A stretch of DNA of 64,000 nucleotides, from the NCBI GenBank assembly GCA_964429855.1, contig CAYSDM010000001.1, positions 124,001-188,000 on the forward strand, given 5' to 3'. Positions 17,542 to 26,107 of this stretch are shown here, in pieces; the first letter of the stretch is position 1, and the number at the start of each line of letters is the position of its first letter. The notes below the pieces were generated by a model. That model had not been told where the DNA came from. It worked only from the letters and a program-made list of their open reading frames with translations, and ran no database searches. Position numbers and translations under genes: made by a program. The stretch comes from CALLMM01 sp964429855 (GTDB taxonomy: Bacteria > Armatimonadota > Chthonomonadetes > Chthonomonadales > CAJBBX01).

Positions 17542-17634
17542 GCAGGATTGCCCGGAAGATTCACGCAATTTTCAGCCGTTTTCCGCTTCAGCGATGCCGG
17601 TCGCGTTCCTCTTTTCACGACCTGTGCCCGTCTC

Positions 17635-17662
17635 TTGCTCCTGCCGATAATTGTGGTATAAT
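17635..17662 (+). promoter_or_regulatory. Promoter of the zinc-ribbon gene
   Basis: TTGCTC (17635-17640), 16 bases, TATAAT (17657-17662). The predicted start near 17669 gives a leader of about 95 bases. That leader contains a Fur-box-like element and two short hairpins (CCCGT/ACGGG near 17706 and TCTC/GAGA near 17722). Confidence 0.65.
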
Positions 17663-17675
17663 GTTGGCTGAGATG

Positions 17676-17694
17676 ATTTATGATAATCATTTTG
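17676..17694. promoter_or_regulatory. Fur-box-like palindrome
   Basis: ATGATAATCATT (17680-17691) is identical to the centre of the classical 19-base Fur box, and 14 of 19 positions match over 17676-17694. ATGATT/AATCAT form a wider inverted repeat. It sits just after the predicted transcript start, where a repressor would block elongation. Confidence 0.42.
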
Positions 17695-17763
17695 CCACGG
17701 CCCTCCCGTTGACGGGACGGTCTCGCCAGAGACACAGAGCGGGGCACGGAGGTTGACACATCT

Positions 17764-18084
17764 ATGAGGGCGACCATCAAATGCAACTGCGGACAACGCA
17801 TTTTCGCGCGCGATGTCATGCAGCAGGGGTACTATGTCCGGCAGTTCGGACCGAGCTACGTCTATATCCGCTTTCGCTGCTCCCGATGCAAGAAACTCGG
17901 TGAACACTTCATCAAGCAGGAGGAGTGGGAAGAGGGTATCCTGAAGGACGATGCCAACGATCTCACGGTCAATGAGAAGCGCCGGTTCGAAAAGCTGGGA
18001 AAGATCACATTCGAAGAGATGCACGACTTCCACAAAGAGTTAGAACAACTGAACCAGATACCAAAGTTAGCTGAGATAGATTAG
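17764..18084 (+). CDS. Small zinc-ribbon protein of unknown function
   Basis: 106 residues. The N-terminal half has two cysteine pairs, CNCGQ at 7-9 and CSRCKK near 39-42, which should bind one zinc. A charged, probably helical C-terminal half follows (NEKRRFEKLGKITFEEMHDFHKEL). CGGAGG lies about ten bases before the ATG. A strong terminator follows. I do not recognise a named family. A role in binding RNA polymerase, nucleic acid or ribosome would be common for such ribbons, but nothing here shows it. The Fur-like element suggests metal-dependent expression. Confidence 0.68.
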   Translation: MRATIKCNCGQRIFARDVMQQGYYVRQFGPSYVYIRFRCSRCKKLGEHFIKQEEWEEGILKDDANDLTVNEKRRFEKLGKITFEEMHDFHKELEQLNQIPKLAEID

Positions 18085-18094
18085 TAGATACTCC

Positions 18095-18127
18095 GAGAGG
18101 CTGCCATGCGGCAGCCTCTCTTCTGTT
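18095..18127 (+). terminator. Rho-independent terminator of the zinc-ribbon gene
   Basis: An 11-base perfect stem (GAGAGGCTGCC/GGCAGCCTCTC) with the loop ATGC is followed by TTCTGTT, eleven bases after the stop codon. Confidence 0.8.
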
Positions 18128-18196
18128 GTCCGCCTTCACCACGCCGTTATTTGTCCAGTGGGCGAAAGAAGCCAGTTCAAGGGAGCGAAAGCCTTC

Positions 18197-19006
18197 TCAC
18201 GGCTCCATCGTGCCCATGTCTCCACCGACCCAGCGCAGGAAGAGCCAGGCTCCCACCATTGCGGAGGCGAAGATGATCGGACCGGAGAGGAGGATGGGCA
18301 GATAGAGCAGGAGGAAGCAGGAGAAGATAAGCAGCGAGGCGGCGACGATCCAGCCGCGCAGAACGACTCGCGGTCCGCCCTCGCGCAGTATCTGTTCATA
18401 GACGGCGGCGCGCGAAGAGAAAGTAACGCCGCAGTTGGCGCAGAACCGCGCATCAGAGAAGTTCTCGGCATGGCACATATGGCAAAATATCAGCGGGGCA
18501 GCGCTGCGCCGTTCGCGTTCGCGTGTCCAGGTGTCTAGCTGCCCCCGATGTATGATGGCAATTTTCGGGAACTGCTGCAGAGTCCAGGAGAGGTGTTCAA
18601 TCGCCTGATCGAGGTCGCCGCGTTTATGAAGGGCTTCCGCCAGGGCGATTCGCGCGGCGGGATTCATCGGGTTCTCTTCCAGCGCGCGCGAATAGCTCTC
18701 GATAAACTCATCGTCTATGCGCCGGTTCTGTTTCTGTTCGGAGACCTTCCCGAAGTAGGGCAGGAGCAGCGAGGAGAGGATGATGATGACCAGCACCAGA
18801 ATGGCAATCGGCCGGGGCGCGCCTGCCGCCAGGACGACCAGCGCCATATAGAGGAAGATCGCGCAGAGGGCGAGAATCGGCTCCGCGCCCCCATCCATCC
18901 ACCAGCTGATCAGCCGGATTACCGGATAGGAGGCGATAAGCAGCGCAATGACAGTCATCCCAACGGTAAAGATAGCTTCCCCGGGACTCTGTATATTTTC
19001 AAACAT
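18197..19006 (-). CDS. Membrane protein with TPR-like and zinc-ribbon segments
   Basis: 269 residues. Three hydrophobic spans lie in residues 1-85. A soluble TPR-like helical part follows (about 95-150: EENPMNPAARIALAEALHKRGDLDQAIEHL). A zinc ribbon with CHMCH..FCANCG lies near 173-195, and two more spans close the C-terminus. The start has AGGGAGC upstream. It lies 41 bases downstream of smpB and may be co-transcribed. It is probably a membrane-anchored scaffold, and no specific role can be given. Confidence 0.7.
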   Translation of the reverse strand: MFENIQSPGEAIFTVGMTVIALLIASYPVIRLISWWMDGGAEPILALCAIFLYMALVVLAAGAPRPIAILVLVIIILSSLLLPYFGKVSEQKQNRRIDDEFIESYSRALEENPMNPAARIALAEALHKRGDLDQAIEHLSWTLQQFPKIAIIHRGQLDTWTRERERRSAAPLIFCHMCHAENFSDARFCANCGVTFSSRAAVYEQILREGGPRVVLRGWIVAASLLIFSCFLLLYLPILLSGPIIFASAMVGAWLFLRWVGGDMGTMEP

Positions 19007-19047
19007 GATCGAAGGCTCCCTGCCGGAATGCGAGCCAGGGGACGGGG

Positions 19048-19542
19048 CTACTCCCGATCAGCCATTTCGCGGCGTTGTTCTCGCTCCCGATCGCGGTCGG
19101 CGATGTCCTCCCGCTTATCATAGAGCTTCTTGCCGCGTCCGACCCCGATCTCCAGTTTGGCGAAGCCGCGCTGGAAATAGAGAGCCAGAGGAACCAGCGT
19201 AAAGCCTTTCTGCTCCAGGCGGGCGCGTAACACCTCTATTTCGCGCCGGTGGAATAACAACTTGCGCGGACGACGCGGATCCACATTCCAGCGCGATCCC
19301 TGCTCAAAGGGATTGATGTGCATATTGTGAATCCACACTTCGCCGTTCTCCACTTTGCAGTAGGCGTCCTGAAGGTTCGCCCGTCCGTTTCGAATGGACT
19401 TCACTTCCGTGCCGACGAGTGCAATGCCCGCATCGAACGTTTCGAGGATGTGATACTCGTGGCGCGCTTTGCGATTGGTCAGAACCGTGCGCCGGGCGTT
19501 CGGGTCTGTGGTCTGTGTTTGTGGCGTCTTTGTCTTTTTCAC
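19048..19542 (-). CDS. smpB: SsrA-binding protein SmpB
   Basis: 164 residues. SmpB binds tmRNA and brings it to stalled ribosomes for trans-translation. Family blocks are intact: NRKARHEYHILETFDAGIALVGTEVKSIRNG, DAYCKVENGEVWIHNMHI and RGFAKLEIGVGRGKKLYDKRE, with the basic C-terminal tail that enters the ribosome. The start is GTG with no ribosome-binding site. A promoter ends seven bases before it, so the mRNA is probably leaderless. tmRNA itself is not in the window. Confidence 0.96.
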   Translation of the reverse strand: MKKTKTPQTQTTDPNARRTVLTNRKARHEYHILETFDAGIALVGTEVKSIRNGRANLQDAYCKVENGEVWIHNMHINPFEQGSRWNVDPRRPRKLLFHRREIEVLRARLEQKGFTLVPLALYFQRGFAKLEIGVGRGKKLYDKREDIADRDREREQRREMADRE

Positions 19543-19549
19543 AATCAGA

Positions 19550-19578
19550 AGTATACAACGGCTTGGGGGGAAAGTAAA
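19550..19578 (-). promoter_or_regulatory. Promoter of smpB, probably leaderless
   Basis: TTTACT (19578-19573), 17 bases, TATACT (19555-19550), seven bases, then the GTG start at 19542. No Shine-Dalgarno sequence lies in between. Confidence 0.6.
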
Positions 19579-19593
19579 GACAGCCTGCTTCCA

Positions 19594-21501
19594 TCATTCG
19601 GTTGAATTCTGAGGTCGGAGCCAGGAGCCTGTCCGCGAATCGCGCTCTATCCAGGTGCGTATTCCGCTGGAGTGAACCTCCCGACGAGCGATCCCGCCGG
19701 TTGGATGACCGTAGTAGTACTGGAAAACCAGATTTTCCGGAATCTGCGCTGCGGGAGGGGACTCTGCTCCGTTCGCTCCCTTCTCGTTCGTCCGATACTC
19801 CAGCCGCAGTCCCGCCATTTGCAGTCCCTCCGGGGTAGGCATCAGGATCGGGCGTGAATTTGGCGGGAGCCAGTAGCGTCCGGTCGTGAACCGTTTTCCG
19901 GTCGCGATCTCAACAAACAGCCTCTGCTGTGGCTCGGAAAATCGGGTCATGAGGACGCCCTGCTTGCTGAAGGCGTCGCTGCGCACAGGCGGCGAAAGGG
20001 AGCCGACAAATCGCCAGTGCAGCCGCAGGTCCGCGTTCTGCACAATCCACCAGTCCAGCAGCCCGTAGCGCGCCAGCGCAAGCTGCATATGCTCCGGCGG
20101 CAGAAACATATCGTCGGGAAGCTGCGCGATCTCCATCAGATCATTCACCGTCTGCCGACCGTTTTTCTGTCGATTCGCCTCCCAGCCCGCAAACAGACGG
20201 TTCGGGATGTGCTGCGGGCGGTCAAAATGCCAGCTAAGGCTGCGGAATGTGATCCAGCCCTCTTCCAGATTCCACCGTGAGCGCATCCGGTCACCGATCC
20301 GGTTGAGCGCGTCAAAAAGAGAACGGTCTTTGACATCCAGCAGACCCTTCTGATAGAGCTGCATACTGTAGCAGTCTCCGATCAGATCGCGCCCGCAAGC
20401 CTGATGGAGCGCGGCAAAGAGATCGGCGGAGGTAATATTCCAGTCCGCAACCGGCTGTCGTTTCGCCTCGCGCAGATCGAGCGAGGGAAAACCGGTCACC
20501 GGCTGAACCGTTACACGGGGACGAAGGGAGGCGTCTCCGGCGAATCGGGCATTGAAGGCGGCGTTGCGCGGAGACTGGAAACTGGTTCCCTCTGCGGACA
20601 GTATGGCGGAGGCAAGGGGACGAAACTCTCGATTTTCGCCGGGAATCTGCAGCGATACGCCGCAGCGAAGCGAGATACGCCCCGGACTCGCCTCCTGCAG
20701 CCGCAGTTCAACGGAGGCGCGAATGCCGGGAATGGCGGCGGGTGGCAGACCGCCGGGCAGGGACTGATGGGTGCTGAGAGAGTAGCCGTTCTCTTTGAGC
20801 ACAATCGAGGTGTTCTGCTGGGTCTGAAGCACCCCGCGCTCCATCTCCGGAGAGATTGGATGCGCTCCCTCCATCGGTCCGAAGATGACGGCGGAGCCTT
20901 TCAGTAGGGCGGTCTTATCGTCGGGAGTTAACTGATCGAAAAGCTGCACCAGCGCCCAGGTGGTTCCGCTCATCTTCTCCAGGTTGGGCTTCTCTTCCGG
21001 GGCGACGGATTTTACGCGTTCCCAGGCTTCTATCGGAGAGAGATTTTTATATTTTCGAAACGCCTCGATACCGCGATCAAGATTGTTCAACGCCTCTAGC
21101 AGACTGCGCTGCCGAAGCTCCTCCTCCTCCTTTTGCGCGCGCCGCTCCTGAATCAGTTCATAACGGTATGCTCCCGGCGCGCCATCGCGCGTCCAGGTGA
21201 AGTGAAAATGGCGCGTGATCTGCAGCATGATGTCGCGGAGCGCCCTCTCCTTGCAGAAAAGGGCGATATTATCGTCGGCGACGCTGTGCCCGGCAGTGAA
21301 GGCGATCCCGGTCTGCGCGCTGAGGGCGCGGCAGAAGTCGGCGAATGAGTCGCACTTCACGGACAACGTGATCTTTTTCGACAGCCGCGAGTCCTGCGCC
21401 GCCATCTTCTTAAACTCATCCGTATAGTTCTGTGCAAAGACAGCGTTTCCGGCGATACAACCGAAAACCAGAGCGAAAAGAGCGTACCTCCCTCTCTGCA
21501 T
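19594..21501 (-). CDS. Secreted protein with secretin N-terminal (STN)-like domains, paralog A
   Basis: 635 residues from the ATG at 21501, preferred to that at 21507 because GAGG lies seven bases before it. A signal peptide (RGRYALFALVFGCIAGNAVFA) is followed by an STN-like module (about 40-110: ITLSVKCDSFADFCRALSAQTGIAF). A second such module lies near 345-415 (ITSADLFAALHQACGRDLIG). No secretin or TonB barrel follows. It is a distant paralog of the protein at 49713-51350, sharing domain order and W.FDR......WE..... segments. Function unknown; a periplasmic binding role is plausible. Confidence 0.72.
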   Translation of the reverse strand: MQRGRYALFALVFGCIAGNAVFAQNYTDEFKKMAAQDSRLSKKITLSVKCDSFADFCRALSAQTGIAFTAGHSVADDNIALFCKERALRDIMLQITRHFHFTWTRDGAPGAYRYELIQERRAQKEEEELRQRSLLEALNNLDRGIEAFRKYKNLSPIEAWERVKSVAPEEKPNLEKMSGTTWALVQLFDQLTPDDKTALLKGSAVIFGPMEGAHPISPEMERGVLQTQQNTSIVLKENGYSLSTHQSLPGGLPPAAIPGIRASVELRLQEASPGRISLRCGVSLQIPGENREFRPLASAILSAEGTSFQSPRNAAFNARFAGDASLRPRVTVQPVTGFPSLDLREAKRQPVADWNITSADLFAALHQACGRDLIGDCYSMQLYQKGLLDVKDRSLFDALNRIGDRMRSRWNLEEGWITFRSLSWHFDRPQHIPNRLFAGWEANRQKNGRQTVNDLMEIAQLPDDMFLPPEHMQLALARYGLLDWWIVQNADLRLHWRFVGSLSPPVRSDAFSKQGVLMTRFSEPQQRLFVEIATGKRFTTGRYWLPPNSRPILMPTPEGLQMAGLRLEYRTNEKGANGAESPPAAQIPENLVFQYYYGHPTGGIARREVHSSGIRTWIERDSRTGSWLRPQNSTE

Positions 21502-21578
21502 ATCCATACCTCGCGCCTGTGATTTCTTCCCACGATATCCTGTGTAGGAAGGATACCGAACAGCCGATAGCTTGCTCT

Positions 21579-21607
21579 ATTGTAGAGCAGATTGGCGCGC
21601 TCTGCAA
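21579..21607 (-). promoter_or_regulatory. Promoter of STN paralog A
   Basis: On the minus strand TTGCAG (21607-21602), 17 bases, TACAAT (21584-21579). The start is expected near 21572, about 70 bases before the ATG at 21501. Confidence 0.6.
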
Positions 21608-21641
21608 GCGTGCGTCGTGTATTCACACGGGGAAAGGATGG

Positions 21642-21647
21642 TAAAAT
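21642..21647 (+). promoter_or_regulatory. Extended -10 element of the ABC-F gene
   Basis: TGGTAAAAT is an extended -10 element with TAAAAT at 21642-21647, nine bases before the ATG. There is no clear -35 and no ribosome-binding site, so the transcript has at most a few leader bases. Confidence 0.5.
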
Positions 21648-21656
21648 AGACGTGTT

Positions 21657-23606
21657 ATGAGTCTGTTGACCGTGAATAATCTGGAAAAGGCGTTCGGCGG
21701 CGACGTGATCTTTTCGGGGATCGGATTCCGCCTGAACTGGCGGCAGAAGCTGGGACTGGTCGGGCGAAACGGCTGCGGCAAGACCACGCTGCTGCGTATC
21801 CTGACCGGACAGATGGAGGCGGATCGCGGCAGCGTCAGCTATGCGCGCGGCGTTCGGTTCGGCTATCTTCGGCAGGAGCAGATGGTCGAGCACGGCTGGA
21901 CGGTGCGGCAGGAGGCGGTGGACGCCTTCGCGCCGGTGCTGGCGATGGAGCAGCGGCTGCTGGAACTGCAACAGGCGATGGCGGAGGCGCAGAGCGAAGA
22001 TCATCTTCAGGCGGTCATGGAGGAGTATGGCTTGCTGCATGACCGCTTCGAGGCGATGGGCGGCTATGAGAACCTCCGCGATATTCCGCAGGTGCTTCGA
22101 CGCCTCGGTTTTGGCGAACAGGATCTGGATAAGCCGACGGCGCGACTCTCCGGGGGAGAGAAGACCCGGCTGGCGCTGGCGAAACTGCTGCTCTCCGCGC
22201 CGGATGTGCTGCTGCTGGATGAGCCGACCAACCATCTGGATATGCAGGCGACCGAGTGGTTGGAGGATTTTCTGCACGATTTCGGAGGCGCGGTCATTCT
22301 CGTCTCGCATGACCGCTACTTTCTGGATCGCGTCGTAACCACCGTTGCCGAACTGCAGAATGCAAAGCTGACGCTCTATAACGGCAACTTCAGCGCGTAC
22401 TGGATGCAGAGGGAAGCCAATCGCGCGCGTCAGACGGAACTGCATGAGCGCGAGCAGCGCGAGATCGCCCGACTGACCGAGTTTTTCGAGAAATGGAAGA
22501 ACACCCCCTCCAAAAAGAGTCAGGCGGTTATGCGGCTGCGCTGGGCAGAGCGTATTCGCGCCAGCATGACCGAGCTTCCCGATTCGTCCGGCAAGAGCAT
22601 GAAGGCGAGCGTCAAGCCGAAGACGACCAGCGGCAACGAGGTGGTGATCGCGGATCGGCTGACCAAACGTTTCGGAGACCGCACGCTGTTTGAGGATGTG
22701 AACCTGCTGATCTGGCGCGGGCATCGGGTCGGCGTGGTGGGACCCAATGGCGCGGGGAAGTCCACTTTTATTCGACTACTGCTGGGGAAGGAGCAGCCGA
22801 CCTTCGGGCATCTGCGGCTGGGAGCCAGCGTGACGGTGGGCTACTTCGCGCAGGAGGCGTCGGAACTGGACCTGGAGGCGACGGTGCTGGAGAATATGCT
22901 GCAGGTGGCGGAGATGCAGCCGATAGAGGCGCGCACGCATCTGGGCAAGTTTCTCTTTACCGGGGACGATGTGTTCCGCACGGTATCCGATCTCTCCGGC
23001 GGCGAGAAGAACAAGCTGGCGCTGGCGCAGTTGACCTATCTTCGCCCCAATCTGCTCATTCTGGACGAACCGACCAATCACCTGGACATCGATTCCCGCG
23101 AGGCGCTGACCCGGATGCTGACTCAGTATGAGGGAACGCTGATGCTCGTTTCCCATGACCGTTATCTGCTGGATCAGGTGACCAATAAGACGCTGGAGAT
23201 CGCGGACGGAAAGGCGACCTTCTTCGACGGACCGTATCGGGTCTATCGAGAGGAGAAACGACGTCTGAGCGAGGGGGAAGCCGTCGTCAAGCGAGAGGCT
23301 TCCCCGGAACCTCTGTCTCCAACACGGCAAGCGGATCGAAACCCGCTGACTGCCGGGATGAACTCCTTCCAGTTGTCCCGAGAGCGCAAACGCGCTGTAA
23401 AGACCGTATTGGAGACGGAGGCGCGCGTCTCGGAGACGGAAGACTGGCTGAAGCGGATTGAGGAGACGCTCTCCGCCCCGATGCCCGGCGACGATGTGGT
23501 GAAACTTGCCCGCGACTACGAGCGCGCCCAACGCGAGCTTGAGGAGGCGCTCAAAGTCTGGGAGGAGGCGGTGGAGTACGCCCAGAATATCGGAGCGAAT
23601 GTGTAG
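21657..23606 (+). CDS. ABC-F family ATPase, Uup-like
   Basis: 649 residues with two ABC domains and no membrane spans. Walker A motifs are GRNGCGKTTL (about 36-45) and GPNGAGKSTF (about 362-371). Signatures are LSGGEKTRLALAKLL and LSGGEKNKLALAQL, each followed by LLLDEPTNHLD or LILDEPTNHLD. The linker is rich in charged helix. The C-terminus (about 560-640) forms a coiled coil as in Uup. ABC-F proteins act on the ribosome or on branched DNA intermediates; the tail favours Uup, but the subgroup is not certain. The peptide deformylase gene follows after 76 bases. Confidence 0.9.
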   Translation: MSLLTVNNLEKAFGGDVIFSGIGFRLNWRQKLGLVGRNGCGKTTLLRILTGQMEADRGSVSYARGVRFGYLRQEQMVEHGWTVRQEAVDAFAPVLAMEQRLLELQQAMAEAQSEDHLQAVMEEYGLLHDRFEAMGGYENLRDIPQVLRRLGFGEQDLDKPTARLSGGEKTRLALAKLLLSAPDVLLLDEPTNHLDMQATEWLEDFLHDFGGAVILVSHDRYFLDRVVTTVAELQNAKLTLYNGNFSAYWMQREANRARQTELHEREQREIARLTEFFEKWKNTPSKKSQAVMRLRWAERIRASMTELPDSSGKSMKASVKPKTTSGNEVVIADRLTKRFGDRTLFEDVNLLIWRGHRVGVVGPNGAGKSTFIRLLLGKEQPTFGHLRLGASVTVGYFAQEASELDLEATVLENMLQVAEMQPIEARTHLGKFLFTGDDVFRTVSDLSGGEKNKLALAQLTYLRPNLLILDEPTNHLDIDSREALTRMLTQYEGTLMLVSHDRYLLDQVTNKTLEIADGKATFFDGPYRVYREEKRRLSEGEAVVKREASPEPLSPTRQADRNPLTAGMNSFQLSRERKRAVKTVLETEARVSETEDWLKRIEETLSAPMPGDDVVKLARDYERAQRELEEALKVWEEAVEYAQNIGANV

Positions 23607-23682
23607 ACTGTTTCGTACAGCCTGTACAGGCGCAGCGCAAGCCTGCGCGCAGACACAGGACGAATACCAACATGAGGCAGAA

Positions 23683-24252
23683 ATGACGATACCGAGGGTT
23701 GAACTGGAAGTGCCGGAAGACATTCGGCGACGCTGGGAGGAGCGCGGCGATCCGATTGTCAAGTATCCGGCAGAGGTGCTGAGGCGGGCGGCAAACCCGA
23801 TAGAGAAGCCGACGGCGGCGACGCGTGAACTGGTAGAGCGGATGAAGTCGGCGATGGTGGAGGCGCGCGGCGTGGGGCTGGCGGCTCCACAGATGGGGGT
23901 CTCCGAAAGGGTTATCATCTATCAACTGCCGGAGGAAGGCGCGCCTCTGCGCGTCATTGTCAATCCCCGGATCATCTCCATGAAGGGGGAGCAGGTCGGT
24001 CCGGAGGGCTGTCTTTCGATTCCGATGCTTCAGGGGGATGTGAAACGCGCCAATGAGATCGTGGTGCGCGGTGTGGATATGCTCGGTCGTCCGATCAAAC
24101 GACGCGCCTCCGAATTCGAAGCTCGAATCATCCAGCATGAGGTAGATCATCTGGACGGCATTCTCTTCATGGATCGCGCCGAATCGGGAACGCTCTACTG
24201 GCATCTGCCCGGAGAGTCGGGAGAAGAAGAGGACGCCGCGCTGCACGAGTAG
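23683..24252 (+). CDS. def: Peptide deformylase
   Basis: 189 residues from the ATG at 23683, which has GAGGCAG upstream; the frame upstream overlaps the ABC-F gene and is not coding. The enzyme removes the formyl group from nascent peptides. The three family motifs are present: GVGLAAPQMGV, EGCLSIP (metal-ligand Cys) and QHEVDHLDGILF (metal-ligand His pair and catalytic Glu). The N-terminal 25 residues (VPEDIRRRWEERGDP) extend beyond the usual start and may be a lineage trait. Confidence 0.95.
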   Translation: MTIPRVELEVPEDIRRRWEERGDPIVKYPAEVLRRAANPIEKPTAATRELVERMKSAMVEARGVGLAAPQMGVSERVIIYQLPEEGAPLRVIVNPRIISMKGEQVGPEGCLSIPMLQGDVKRANEIVVRGVDMLGRPIKRRASEFEARIIQHEVDHLDGILFMDRAESGTLYWHLPGESGEEEDAALHE

Positions 24253-24267
24253 CGCGGCGCAAAAGGC

Positions 24268-24273
24268 TATAAT
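24268..24273 (+). promoter_or_regulatory. -10 element before the isomerase-like gene
   Basis: TATAAT at 24268-24273 lies 16 bases after the def stop. No good -35 is seen. The leader to the ATG at 24382 would be about 100 bases and holds imperfect CGCCTG/CAGGCG repeats with no recognised riboswitch. Confidence 0.4.
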
Positions 24274-24381
24274 GAAATAGCGCCTGGCGAAACAGCATTG
24301 AACCGCTCAGGCGAAGGCGCGCCTTCCGCGCTGATATGTCGCTGTACTCCACACACAACGCTCGAGGAGGAGATTTCAAAG

Positions 24382-25389
24382 ATGGCTCGACCCGTCACGC
24401 TATTTACCGGCCAGTGGGCCGATCTGCCGTTTGAGACCATTGCAGCAAAAGCCGCGCAGTTTGGATACGATGGCATTGAACTGCCCTGCTGGGGCGATCA
24501 CTTTGATGTGGGACTGGCGACCGGTCCCGATGCGGAAGCCTATTGCCGCTCTCGTCATGAGATCCTTGCCAGAAACGGCTTAAAGTGTTATGCCATCAGC
24601 AATCATCTGGTGGGACAGGCGGTGCTGGACATCATTGATGAGAGGCATAAGTCCATTCTACCGCCCCATGTCTGGGGAGATGGCGACCCGGCGGGCGTCA
24701 ACCAGCGCGCCGCCGAGGAGATGAAACGCACCGCGCAGGCGGCGAAGAATCTGGGCGTCAGCGTGGTCAACGGCTTTACCGGTTCCTCTATCTGGCATCT
24801 GCTCTACTCCTTCCCGCCGGTGCTGCCCGGACAGATTGACGCCGGATATCAACTGCTCAACGAACGCTGGACGCCGATCCTGGATGTCTTTGCCGAGTGC
24901 GGCGTGAAGTTCGGACTGGAGGTTCACCCGACCGAGATCGCGTTCGATGTCGCCTCCGCGCAGCGCGCCGTAGAGGCTCTGAACGGTCATCCGCAGTTCG
25001 GCTTCAACTACGATCCCAGCCATCTGGGCTATCAGGGCGTGGACTATGTGCGGTTCATCTATGAGTTTTCGGATCGCATCTTCCATGTCCACATGAAGGA
25101 TGTCTTCTGGTCGCCGGTGCCCAAACGCAGCGGCGTCTTCGGAGGACACCTGAACTTCGGCAACCCGGAGAGGTTCTGGGATTTCCGCTCCCTCGGACAC
25201 GGCTCGGTGAACTTCGAGGAGATCATCCGCGCCCTCAACCACATCAACTATCAGGGGCCGCTCTCCGTCGAGTGGGAGGACAGCGGAATGGATCGCGAGC
25301 ATGGAGCGACCGAGGCGGCGGCGTTTGTCAAGCGCATTGACTTCAAGCCGTCCGAGGTTGCCTTCGACGCGGCTTTTGCGGATAAGTAG
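24382..25389 (+). CDS. Sugar phosphate isomerase/epimerase-like TIM-barrel protein
   Basis: 335 residues from the ATG at 24382 (GAGGAGA eight bases upstream; the frame continues 5' without a site). It has the AP-endonuclease-2/xylose-isomerase-like barrel: FGYDGIELPCWGDHFD, CGVKFGLEVHPTEIAFD, FNYDPSHLGYQGVD, FHVHMKDV and GPLSVEWEDSGMDRE. The Glu, Asp, His and Glu residues at strand ends are the expected metal ligands. Relatives epimerise or isomerise sugars and inositols; the substrate is unknown. A hairpin terminator follows. Confidence 0.83.
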   Translation: MARPVTLFTGQWADLPFETIAAKAAQFGYDGIELPCWGDHFDVGLATGPDAEAYCRSRHEILARNGLKCYAISNHLVGQAVLDIIDERHKSILPPHVWGDGDPAGVNQRAAEEMKRTAQAAKNLGVSVVNGFTGSSIWHLLYSFPPVLPGQIDAGYQLLNERWTPILDVFAECGVKFGLEVHPTEIAFDVASAQRAVEALNGHPQFGFNYDPSHLGYQGVDYVRFIYEFSDRIFHVHMKDVFWSPVPKRSGVFGGHLNFGNPERFWDFRSLGHGSVNFEEIIRALNHINYQGPLSVEWEDSGMDREHGATEAAAFVKRIDFKPSEVAFDAAFADK

Positions 25390-25425
25390 GCGCGACCCGT
25401 CCGACCGCTGCGCCAGAACACGACT

Positions 25426-25466
25426 GATTCCCTCCTTCTCCTTGCATGAAGGGGGGAATCGTTCTT
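25426..25466 (+). terminator. Probable terminator of the isomerase-like gene
   Basis: A 13-pair stem (GATTCCCTCCTTC/GAAGGGGGGAATC, one wobble) with a 9-base loop is followed by the weak tract GTTCTT. Confidence 0.6.
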
Positions 25467-25510
25467 ACAGGGGGAAGCGTTGTTTCCCGGATGATAGTAA
25501 GGAGCTTTGA

Positions 25511-26092
25511 TTGAAGCATCTGTGTTTTCTGACTCTGCTCTTGCTCTTCGGAGGCTGCTCGCGCCCCCCGTCGGCGATGCCGGCTGCGCCTTCCGCCCCT
25601 GTCCGGGAGGCGTCGTCTCCCGCTCCGGATAGTCCGGTACAGAAGCCTTCCAATCCATCCGGGGAGCAAAATACGGACTTCAATATCCATCGCCAGTATC
25701 AGCTTTCCACGCTGGAGCGAGTCACCATCAAGGCGGGAAAGCATTCGCTGAAGGTCTGGGTGATGGATACGGAGAGCAAGCGGATGGAGGGGATGATGTT
25801 CTTAAGCGACAGGGAGGTGAAGGAAGATGAGGGGATGCTCTTTGTCTTTGCCGCGCCGGAGCCGCTGGGTTTCTGGATGAAGAACACCTATATCCCCCTG
25901 GATATCGCCTACATGGACGCCAGAGGGCGTATCCTCAACGTTGCGGCGATGAGACCTCTGGATGAGACATCCGTGCGAAGCCAGGGCGCGGCGAAATATG
26001 CGCTGGAGATGAAGCAGGGCGCGTTCAAACGGCTGGGAATACGCGCCGGTATGCGCGTGGAGATTCCGAAGAGCGTGAAGGCAAAGGATTAG
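25511..26092 (+). CDS. DUF192 family lipoprotein
   Basis: 193 residues. The start is TTG, supported by AAGGAG six bases upstream. The N-terminus is a lipoprotein signal (LCFLTLLLLFGGC, Cys at about residue 16), then a Pro/Ser/Ala-rich linker to about 60. The DUF192 domain follows, with the marks TESKRMEGMMFLSD, EGMLFVF, FWMKNTYIPLDIAYMDA and KYALEMKQGAFKRLGI. DUF192 proteins are small extracytoplasmic proteins of uncertain role. The gene stands alone between the isomerase terminator and a convergent small gene. Confidence 0.84.
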   Translation: MKHLCFLTLLLLFGGCSRPPSAMPAAPSAPVREASSPAPDSPVQKPSNPSGEQNTDFNIHRQYQLSTLERVTIKAGKHSLKVWVMDTESKRMEGMMFLSDREVKEDEGMLFVFAAPEPLGFWMKNTYIPLDIAYMDARGRILNVAAMRPLDETSVRSQGAAKYALEMKQGAFKRLGIRAGMRVEIPKSVKAKD

Positions 26093-26107
26093 AAGAGGGC
26101 GGAGGTT

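Noticed and set aside
24253..24381. Riboswitch before the isomerase-like gene
   Set aside because: Only imperfect short repeats are seen; no known riboswitch core was recognised.
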